Source: Protea cynaroides (Eukaryota; Streptophyta; Magnoliopsida; Proteales; Proteaceae). From it: 64,000 nucleotides of DNA. The position numbers and the translations under genes were made by a program. Position 1 is the first letter of the stretch, and each line of letters starts with the position of its first letter. Of this stretch, positions 48,301 through 59,700 are shown in pieces. The notes under the pieces are model-generated. The model made no database searches. It was not told where the DNA came from and saw only the letters and a program-made list of their open reading frames with translations. The stretch is from assembly GCA_028583415.1 (NCBI GenBank), contig CM053269.1:53991007-54055006 (forward strand), read 5' to 3'.

Positions 48301-50832
48301 CTCTTTGCCTTATACTTGCTATCTTCGCTCTCTTCAGCTGTCTCACCTCTGCGTCTGTCATTTCTTGGTCTACCTCATCACTGTCAAGACTAATGTCATC
48401 TTCATTAACCCCTAGATTTCCCTCCAGACAAGCCTCCTCAAACTCTTGTTTATCTGCCTTCTTCTTATTTCTTCTATCAATATCACTCTTCATTAAGCTT
48501 GCCATAGCCTTCTTCACTTCACTTGGTACGTTGGGGCAACCCATAACATCCTTGTTACCACCAACAAGATGCCACTTCAATCTAGTGGTACCACCTCCTT
48601 TTATCTGCTTGCCACAATAATTACATTGTGACTGTTTCTTATTGGCAGTCAGTGGTATCCCATGCCTCCATGCAATGTCACCACTTGCAGTTGATGCATC
48701 AGCCATTTCAAACACTTACACTGTTGAAACAAAAAGACAACAATTACTACAATTGAAACAAACTATATTTTCATTTTTAACAACACTTTATTACATAAAT
48801 AATATCTTATAACTAAATAATACATCTTAAAGTAAAAAAACAACATAGGTTTATCATTTTTACATTGCATTATTACATAAAACAGCAACATATTATAATT
48901 TCTAACGCATTTATATTTTTTCCATAAGTTAAAAATATTTTATTAATTTTTCAGTAATTAAAATGCCCTTAAATCAACATAAAGAATTAGTACATATTAA
49001 TTTTATTACATAAAACAGAAACCCACCATAAAATAGTAATACTTTTAAAAATAATTTTATTTATAAAGATTTTCAAAGTGAAAACAGAAATATTTTTTCA
49101 TTTATTTATATTTATTTTCAATTTAATTAATTATTTTATCAATATCCGAAAATTAAAATAATTAAATAAAAACAGAAAAATAATTTTACTCCATACGAAA
49201 TGTAGATCACCTTATTTTGTTGAACATATATTTAATTCAATGCCATACAACATGTGTAAGATGTAATTTTTTCAAAAAATAGTTGTAGGAAAATATTTTT
49301 TTTTCAAACAGAAAATCTAATAAATAAATTATTTGTCAAAAAAAAAACTACTTCCATGGATTCATAGATCGGGTGTTAGAATCAAACATATAAAAAATTG
49401 GAAGCCATCCATGATGTTTGCATACCATTTCATTCAAAAATACACAAAATAGAGAGAATGACTTACCTTGAAGAGAGAGAGATGAGTTGAGAGCAAGAAT
49501 CCTTGAATAATCTTGACAAAAGTTGATATCCTTTGAAGAATTGAAGATTTAGGAAGAAAAAATTGAGAGAAATGAGGTTGGAGAGGAGAAGGGGAAAAAT
49601 AGGAAGGAAGTGTCGAAACCTACTGATTTCGAGTAGGTTTCGACACTTAAAAGGCACTGGACCAAACTATTATGGGTCGAAACCTAGGTTTCGACTGAAA
49701 CCTGGTCGAACCCAATGGTTTCGGTTTGAAACCATGCGTAAATCAGTTTCGAGCCTGGGTTTCGTCTCGCCCAGGCTCGAAACCGAGTTGTTTCGGTCGA
49801 AACTTCAAGTTTCGACCGAAACCTCGAACAGTGGTGATAACCAAGCTGCCATCCATATCGCTTAAAATCTTGTTGTAACAAAATAGAAAGAAAGAGAAGG
49901 AGAGAAGATGGGGAGAATGGAGAATGGAGAATGGGGAGAGAGAATCAATGTGTGTTCTTCTCTTTTACAGTATTATTATAGATACTCAAATAAGGGAAAT
50001 AGGATTGGTCTAGGACTCCACAAGGTAAAGAGTCCTAGTTACGCAAGAGATAGGAATAGCATGTGTCAACATGACAAGGAATCCTAGACAAACCATAAAA
50101 TCTTAGTTACATAATAACACTAGACTGCTAATTACATATAATAAAATAAAGTTAAAATAAGATAAGAAGAGGAATTAGTCAACTAAATCCTAAAGCCTAA
50201 AAGCCAGCCAGCTTGACAGCTGAACAACACCAATCCCGAGATGGGATTGGCGGTAATAGGTAGTGCGACAATGGGAATTGACTACAGTGAATGGGTCCAT
50301 TCCCTAATAGATGCATTATTAACACTTTGTGTTTAACACATTGAGGGTGATTGTCATTTTGTTCGTGAATTCTACAAGGAATTATTTCTTCATGCCATGT
50401 TCATACTGGGAAACAACTTGTTGATGTTTACAAAGTTTATAGGGAGTGGGCGGATTGATTATATATGTAATAAACTGGGTATGATTGATATATATGCTCC
50501 AGCTTGAGGGGGACTTATTGTATCGTAAGTGAGGGAGCCCATATTGAGGCTCATCTCGAGACTAGTGCTAGGCGTTAATCTCGAGATGGCTTCTAAATGC
50601 TCCTCTCTCATTTTCTGTTGGTGTTACCATTATACCCCTTTAGGGTTATTCTTTATATGGAGGGCGAGCCTTGGTGTGACGGTAAGGTTGTCATGTTGCA
50701 ACCTGGTGGTCACGGGTTCGAAACACGGAAACAGCCTCTCCACGTTGTGAGGGTAAGGCTGCATACATTCTACCCTCCTTAGACCCTACAGTAGCGGGAG
50801 TCTCGAGCACTGGGACGCCCTTTAGCGTTATT

Positions 50833-50882
<50 letters not shown>

Positions 50883-53800
50883 ATTGGAATGGTGTAGTCA
50901 CAATACAAGCTTGTGATTCTCACAGTTACAGCAAACTCTTCTTTCTCTCTTCTCTCTTCCTTGTTCTCTATTTTTTCCAGGTGTATAGTAACACCAAAAA
51001 AGCTTTCCAAACTTCAATATGTATCTCTTCAGAACGAGCCACAACAAAACTAACGAAGATTGAAAGTCATCAATAAGCAAAATATGGAAGTAACTTTCGG
51101 GATTTTGCCTACAATTCTTTATTGCCTTTAAAGAAATATAACTTCTAGTTTTTGTGCTAGAAAGAGAGAAGGGGGGGGGGGTGAGAGATCATTTTTATTG
51201 GTTTCCCCAATAAGAACTAATAGTGGAATCCTGCATAGCATTGAGTAAGAAGCCACTGAATAACCCTGGTTCATATAAATATTTGAAATATTTCAGTTTG
51301 GAATGCGATCAAGAAGTTATAAGTCAGATATTTCCTGGGTTTACTATCAGCAATGCTTCCTTCACCAGTTCGGTAGGTCAGGAAACCATATGTTCCCCTT
51401 CGTATGATGGTTACTTATTGGGACCCTTTTTGCACCCTTTTCCCTATGCTTTTCTGTATTTGACTTCTTTGAGTGCCAACTAAGAATGACATAAAACCAG
51501 ATAAATCTACTTTCCCAAAGAGCTTCTCTTATGGTTTACAATTCTGAAAAATTTAGAAATCACTAGTCCTGGTTTCGTAGTTGTCAAGGTGTCGCGTTGG
51601 CACCAAGGCAGTTTTCTGGGTCCCAGGCAGCTGGCCGCCAAGTTGTCTAGGTGCCTAGGTCCTAGAAAGGATGGAAGAGGAAGATAATGGTTGGGGGAAG
51701 CAAGGAAAATAGAGGAAAAGAGAAGAAAATGACAAAGGATGGAAGAATAAGAAGAAAAATGTGGAGAGGAGTAACAGTGGCTGCCACCACTGCCAGAAAA
51801 GTTTCAGCCACAGCCATGACCACCACCGTCCATTACCAGCATTGTAGAATAAGACAAAAGAAATAGAGCAGCAGGCGCAGAAGCCAGATAGGTTGTTGGA
51901 AATGCAACAGCCATTGCCGCTGTAATCACTGATGCCACCTCTTCTAGAAGAAGTAGCAGCAGTAGGAGAATCTGTTGCCAGAAATGCAACATCCATTGCT
52001 GTTACAACCACCCTGCTGCTTCTACTGGAAGAAGAAGAAGTAGGAGATGTTTCTTCCTGGTTTTGCCATGCATCCATCACAACATTCTCATCTTAGCTAC
52101 ATTGAATTTATCTATATGATTTTTCTTAACTGTCCAGACATTCCGCACCATACATTATAGCCGGTTACATGACTGTTTTATTAAATTTTCCTTTTAAGTT
52201 TTAGATGAATACATCAATCACAACACTCCGGACGACCTCCCCACTTCATCCATCCTATTTTATTCCTCTAAGAAACATCATCCTTTATTTCACCTTATTT
52301 ATTTATGATTGAGCCTAGATGCCTAAAATAATCACTTTGCGGAATCTCTCTCATTAATTTTCACCCCCTCATTATCCGTCTTAATGTGACTACACCATAT
52401 ACTCTGCCATCGCTCTACTTATCTTAAAACCTTTTGGTTCCAAGTTGGATCTCCATAACTCCAACTTGGCGCTAATCCTTGCTTTTGTCTCATCCACCAA
52501 AGCAATATCATTAGCAAAAGAACATACACTAAGGAACCTCATCTTGAATGTCTCTGGTTAATCTTCCATGATAAACGCAAACAAGTAAGGGCTTAAAGCT
52601 GATCTTTGATTTAACTCAATTGTAATTGAAAATAAAATTTACAAGTGATAGAATGAAATAAAATATCCATTTTACATATAAGCCTCCTTCAAAATTACAT
52701 TTTAAAGGAAAGATCTCTCATATTTACATCTTAACCCCCTAGTATATGCATGCATTAGCCACCTAGGCACCAAGGCGACAAGGCACCCTGTCACCATGAC
52801 AACCATGCCTGGTCAAACTTGATTTTATGAAGCGTGTGCATTAAGAAAAAGAAACTCTTAAAACTAAAGTTGTGTCCGAGACTCCGAGTAACTCGTGGAA
52901 CTACTTGAGCATACAGCTTTGGCTAGTGAACAAGAAAGTAATATCCTGGTCTATGCGTCCTGTTTAGAGGTGCAGATTTGACTGTACGTTGGCCTTCTGC
53001 TGGCCTTCTTGGAACTAATGGACTGGCTGAGAAATTTAGATTTGGGCTGGACCAGCCTCAGCATTATTTCTATTTTTTCTTGTGCACATTTAAATGTGGA
53101 GATTCAGATTTGCGGATGTTCCAATTTACACTGCTTGGACCTAATGAGTACTTTCGATATATTTGTCTTTTAAGACTTATTTCTGGTGACAGGCATGGTT
53201 ACCAGGATTAAAAGCAGATGGCGATGCAAATCAACTCCCAACGATAGCTATAGTCGCATCATATGACACCTTTGGTGCTGCTCCGGTATAAGAGATGTAT
53301 TATTTGTTCAATTAAATGATATTCTTGCTAGACTGTAAGGTTCTGAGAGTTTACTTTTGTAGGCATTATCAGTGGGAAGTGATAGTAATGGAAGTGGTGT
53401 TGTGGCACTTCTGGAAATTGCCCGCTTATTCTCTCGTCTTTATTCAAATCCAAAAACCAGAGGAAGGTACAACTTACTATTTGGGCTTACATCTGGTGGG
53501 CCTTACAACTACAACGGAACCCAAAAGGTGGTTAGCTCCTCATTGTGAATTTTTCCTATTTTTATTCGTTTTCATTTTTGTTTTTCATCCTTTAAGATTT
53601 ATCTGTCCTCTTAATGTTGTCCTTCACTTCTTAATTTGTGGCTCACATATTTCAATTCTGGACACATTTTATAGTGGCTTCGGAGCCTTGACCAGCGTAT
53701 GCGTGAGAGTATAGACTATGCTATTTGCTTGAATAGCATTGGTTCTTGGGACAATGAAATATGGATTCATGTGTCGAAGCCTCCAGAAAATGCCTACATA

Positions 53801-55982
53801 AAGCAAATTTTTGAAGTAAGTTTAATATGTAATCCAGAAAAAGAAAATTTATGTAGATGGTGGCAAATAACATCATCTAAACCTCTGTGCTTGATGGGTT
53901 CTTCTTTACATTACTTTTCTTTTTGTTCTTAAAATTATTTTCTCCAATTCGTGGCAGAGTTTCTTGAATGTGGCAGAGGAATTAGGAGTCAAAGTTGGTC
54001 TGAAGCACAAAAAAATTAATGTCTCAAACCCAAGGGTAAGGAAATGTGCCCTGAAATGTGTTTTTCATTTGTCCAGGCAAATATATCAGTGTTTCTATTT
54101 TCTATAGATCACCCCTCCGGTTATTAACCTTTAATATGCATGATGACATATTCTCAAAATTTATTCAGGAAATTGTTTTAGAATACTGAAAAATGACTTG
54201 ACTTAATGCATAGAATCGGGAAGATGATTATAATAATCCATTTTGCTTTAACTTTCTCCTGCTCTTTGCTTCATTATCTTTATAAATTGCTCGTATAGTG
54301 TCATACTCACAGAACCACTGTCAAGCTGATGTGGTGATCAGATTAGCAAAAAGATCTTGTATGTGTTGTCAGACATTTACTCCCGTAAATATGTCATGGT
54401 TTGACAGTTTTAAAAAAGAGTCACTATTCTCATCTTCATCATTCTTGCTTGGAAGTTGCCTCTCTTTTTTTCCATTTTTTGAGGAATTGATGGAAATCCT
54501 GCAATTTCTTTATAAATATTTTGATTACCTTATTATATGAAATAGCATGGCTGAAGCCTCTTTTCCTTTCTCTTTCCTTTTCTTACACATCGCTGATGTA
54601 ATGTGAAAACAGTGAAATTAGTTTTTTCTGTGGATATTCATAGAATGGATGGGGGGAGCTAATACTATTTTGCTTAAAACCCCTGTGATCCCATTTAGTA
54701 GTAAAACAGCCACATAAAAACAAGCCAAATTCAATCTAAGATCAGAAAGCTTACTTACTGTGATGTAGTTTTTGGGCCCAACAGAACATCATAATCACTT
54801 ATAAGCATTCCAAAGTGGAACATCGATGCACTCAGCCTCATGGGCTTTCTATTTGCGATGGACTTGTATATTTACTGAGCCTTCCTTCTCATGTGCCAGG
54901 GTGTGGGTCTTATACTCTTATTTCAGTCTTTGGTTCATTAGCTAAACTAGAAGTCTTGCAATGTCTATTGATTATACAGATTAGGAGTGTCTATTTTCAG
55001 TAGGGAGGTTGGCTAGGAAAGAGGTCAAGTCTACAAATATGGTTGTAAATTGTAGTCAAATTTTCACAGCAAAATAATATGGTTTAACATTTATTGTAAG
55101 AGGTTATCTATGCCATGAAGGTTTGGTAGCAAAACCTTAAACCTGTTATAGGAGTACAGATTTATTCCTCCAAATCTTTCTTTCTTCTATCAAGTTTTGA
55201 TTTTCAGAGGAGTTCAACATCAGCTAATAAGGCTAAGGCATAGGAACTCCCTTAATTTGTTCTGCAACTGAGTTTCATTTCAACATTAGCTTGAAGGTAT
55301 CAAACAGTCCTCAGTTCTTGTAAGTCTTCTTTTTTTCCAGCATATCTTGATCCAACTTTGTATCCGATACTTGGATAGCCTTGGAAAAAGGTTTGATCTT
55401 ATCCGAAACCGTCTCTAGAATTTAACTTAGTTCCCATGTTTTGCTGGTACAATCGGGTTGTGAAGTTGGACCTACGTCTCCTACTTAGAACCCTTTGAGC
55501 TTGAAACTTCTGCAGTTGGAAGTTGGAACTCCTACAGGGGACGACACAAATACTGTGGGCTCCATCTGATTTTGGTTATCATGTGCTTGATTTAAAATTA
55601 AAGTTTGCTACAGCGGTGCTGCAGTTCTGCGAACGGTGGCTGGGCAAATTGATGGTTTTTTCTGGGAATCTTTTAACCTATTTGAAGTTCAATCGTGTCA
55701 AGTATAATTCCTTGAGATTTGGTTGGATTTGTATCACTACATAAATTTGTATAAATAAGTAATTTTAAGCAGCTACACTATGAAGCCTACCTCTGATCTT
55801 CTCTAGCTTCTCTTGGTTATAGTTTAATATCCATGGAACAAGAGGGAAGCAGGAGAGGAAGAAGTCTTGACAGCTGTGAAGAAAGCTTTGAAAGTTATTG
55901 TGTATCCAGATCCAGATGGCTTCAATAGAACTCTCTATATGAAATGTTGGTGTGTGACTAAAGTGACTTTTTCTTCCTTTTT

Positions 55983-56017
<35 letters not shown>

Positions 56018-56758
56018 TTTTTGGGTGGGGGGGGGGGAGTAGAAATGACCAAGGTGATTTGATGGAAGCTTTCAATAACACAAGCCAGTTGGGATGTGGG
56101 CTAGAATGGGACGTTTGTTTACTTGATTCTCAAGATGGAGGGTGCTGAAGATATTGCCAGTTATCAGCCTTTGTTCATATAAAATTGTCCCCAAGATCTT
56201 GTCTAATCAGCTAAAAGAAGCATTGAGTTCAGTCATTGTTCCTCATCTAGGGGCTTTTGTTACTGGTAGGCATATTTTGCATGATGTGTATAGCCTGTGA
56301 ATATATGGATCAGGTTATTGCAGAGTGGAATATGTCCATATGGAGTGGAATTTCCTAGATGAGATAGTATATGGTTTGGAGATAGATGGAGGATGAAGGG
56401 TTGGAATGCTGGTCTTGATAGAAGAGGTGGGTGTGAATTCACAGCTTGAGAAGGAGAATGCATCTCATTTCCCATCTACAGACTGCATATAATGTGTTTT
56501 TTTTTCTCAATCATGATAGATCTCAAGTAGCTTGGTTGGTGGCTATAGTAGAAGCTTGAAGGCTGTCTCTAATAGCCACAGTTCTAGAGTAGGAACTGAT
56601 CTGATTCGTCTGGATCGACTTGGATTTGGCTGATTACTTTAAACCAATCCACTTTATCAGATCGCATTTTATCATTGAAAAAAGGAAAAACCCTTCCTTT
56701 TTCTCTCCCCACCCCCTGCAACTCTCCCTCCGGCTCGTTTACCCTCACTCTCTGCCTT

Positions 56759-56793
<35 letters not shown>

Positions 56794-59700
56794 CTCTGGC
56801 TGTTTATCCATTTCCTTGGGCATTGCCAACTCCAGCAGGTGTAACAATCTTGCCATTCTGGCCATTCTATTTAACAACCCAACTCAAATGCCTTATTATA
56901 CAACCCTACCACTTCAAATGAGCCCTATTCTGCTGGTGTTGTTAGGGTGTGGTGGAGGAGAAATAGAATTATAAAGACACCAAAGCAGAAGCAACCCTCC
57001 ATTGCGGACGTTGAAGGGGCTATTGGCACTGGAATTTCCATGACGAGATTCATAACCAGACTGCCTTATCTAATGTCTCACTTATTACTGAGAAACCACT
57101 CTCTCTATGCACAATCATACACAGATAGGGACTCGGGTGAAAGCTCCACGATATTTGACATGCTCTGTGGAGAAGAAGCTTCGAGAGACTGGGAATGGCT
57201 CAATGACTCCACTAAAGGCTCCTTTCATTCTGCTGGTACTACTTCCCCACCTTCCCCCTCCCTCGTTCATTTCTGTCTATTATTGTCCTGGATTGAGAAT
57301 CCAAATTAAATTTTTTCTGAGCCTGCTGTGGCTAGGGATGCAGATCCCCTGGGGACCGAAACCCTACTTGTCTTTCCTTCCTCAATAGCCATTGGCATGA
57401 CACAGGAAAAGAGAGAGAATGACAACTTGGGGTCAAACCATGGACAGACCATAGGAAGAGGAACTGAGCAATCGTTTTCTCCGCTTATGGAAAGATGGCC
57501 GCAACAACAGCTCTGGCATTGTGCATGTTGGCAGCTTGTAGGATCTTGAACTTTCTGTTCTAGCCAAAACACAGAGGTGAAGAAGAAGATGATGTTGGCT
57601 GAAATGCTGAGTTGCAAGTGAAATGGTGGAAAACAAAAAAGAGGCCAGATGCAAACGAAGAAGAAGAGAGTGGAGATCTCAAAGCCTTGTCGATGGAGTG
57701 GACCCTTTTTAATCATTATTAAAGTTAATATGATGGAAAAAATACACTTATTAGAATTGGGGTGTGGTTCATGAAGTCCCTCAATAGGATGAGTGGCTGT
57801 CAATAGAGGTTCCATTTGTACCCTGGTTGTGTTTTCTTCTAGTTGCAACCTAATTATTGAGAGAATGGGACAAGGCTGATAGGGTGGACGGTTGAATGAT
57901 TTGTCTTTAAGAGAGAGATGTTGATCTAGAGCACTCAATCCTTCTAGCTCCAGCTTTGGTGGCTAGGATGATGGAGAAAATCATCCAAAATATTTTCCAG
58001 GATGAGGTGGATGTGTGAGATTAAAGAATATTAAATTCAGTCAATCAGAAGTGTGTATTGTAAATTGAGAATTTGGGTGGACTGCATGTTAGATCTATTC
58101 TTAGAAATGAAGAAGGCTGTCCTTGCTAAAATGGTTGTGGTATTTTAGTAATGTTGCTTAATGTTCAGGAAAGAAGGGGATTAATCGAAAATATGGAGTT
58201 GTTCTGGGGTCGGGATTCTGGAGAAGTTCATTGGTATCATGGGGCTGGGTTTGGAAGAATATAATGAAGGATGATTTGTTCACTAGGATAAGCATTTAAG
58301 ATTGGGAATTGAGAAAGAAGAAGGTTTTGGGAGGATGTATAGTTGGGTTGAGGTAAGTTGGCATGTAAATTTCCTACTATTTAAGTTAGGGAATATATTA
58401 GTTAGTGGTTGAAAAGGGTGATATTTGTAGGGGTGGATGAGACCTCTGGTGTTTGTTGTCTTTCCAAAAAAAAAAAAAAAGGAAAAAAGAAGTGCTATGG
58501 TTTGGAAGTATATGGATAGAGTGTTTATAGTTATGCAGATTTTATTTTAATTCTTCATGGAAAAATTATCATCAAATCTTAGATAAAAGAATTTATAAGG
58601 ATGGAATTAGAGAAATTAGGTGAAAACTTAAAATCTTTTTATGATCTACTTTGTAATAGGATTCATTAACACTTTTGAAAGTCGAAGTATTTGCATAGAT
58701 CTTGTCATGATAGGTTACTTGAGATGGAGCAATTTAAAGAGGGGTTTCAAGTTGGCTGGTGGATATTGTGGCATTGCTGATATTATATGGTGAGGTATTC
58801 GGTATTATTTAGAATATTATGGAAACAGCTAAGGGAGTTGAAGATGATTTTTGCCGAAGGGCCTTCAATCTCTTAAAATCCCACAGAAGCTTTTTTCTGG
58901 AGGCTTATTATGTGTTCATTTGGCTAGAATTGGAGATATTGTTTAGTTGAAGAATCTTGTAAAAGAGGGCAATGTGGCAGATCTTATTCGACGTGTCTGT
59001 ATCATCTGATCTAGAGGGGGAAAGATAAACCAGAGCCAGTTTTTTGTTAGAAATTGTGTATTAACTGGATTAAGACACAGAAATTATTCTGAGGGAAGAA
59101 AGATTAGATGAGAAAGTTAAACATTTCAAATGAAATCTTCCTTTTTTTTCTTCGTTTTTTAGTAGTCTCTGAATTTCCTTTTCAAAATTTCTAATCTCCT
59201 GATCTCTTACCAGCTGAACGCAGCTCCACCAAATTCTCAGCGGTGGAAAGTTTAGTGTTTGGAAATGATTGGTGATTTTAACCATTAGAGGGTAGGGAAA
59301 TTTTTTGTATATGTTTTGTATGTATTTGTAAAGGGAAAAGGAGGCTTGTTTTTGGTCTAATTGTGCAGACAATGACATTTTAATGATTACTTTTTCTTCT
59401 TTTTTTTTGCTGTTCCAGAAGAAAACAGAAAGGAATGGGTCACTCTTCACACATAAGTGGTGAAGGCATGCATTCACTAAAACAGAGAAATCATGAATAC
59501 AAATATTTCATTGGAAGGTCAATAGACCATATTCTTTGCATTGTTTTATACATTGTTATTATTCTGTAAGAAATTCATCCTTGAATGTCTACATTACGTT
59601 ATTTGATCATTCAACGTATCTTTTCAAATATCATAAACTTGTTTTACTAGTAATTTATTCCCTGGAATTAACAAATGTAAAATTTGTTTTCACATTGTCC

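Larger units (their letters stand above)
38484..50979 (+). mobile_element. Ty1/copia LTR retrotransposon with nested insertions
   Basis: LTRs at 38484-38763 and 50519-50979 both begin TGTATCG and end in CA after CTCTATTTTTT. The initiator-tRNA-like primer site TGGTATTAGAACC starts at 38764, and a purine tract (TTGAGGGGGACTTAT) precedes the right LTR. Five-bp target duplications are not recognisable. Same strand as the host gene, in nicalin intron 4. The internal 12 kb is roughly half later insertions: hAT-like 40230-41550, LINE tail 43297-43366, hAT with transposase 44757-49833, and a SINE in the right LTR. An LTR-like insert may lie at about 49868-50300. Confidence 0.85.

Noticed and set aside
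47961..48620. 219-aa plus-strand ORF opposite the hAT transposase
   Set aside because: It is the reverse-strand shadow of the acidic/basic linker of the transposase; no domain of its own.
51655..52080. 141-aa minus-strand ORF with Ser- and Phe-rich runs
   Set aside because: It encodes low-complexity tracts from a purine-rich stretch within a hAT-like element; no family recognised.
57306..57938. 210-aa minus-strand ORF in nicalin intron 8
   Set aside because: No recognisable domain, its start is not supported, and it overlaps an opposing ORF of equal quality; probably repeat-derived.
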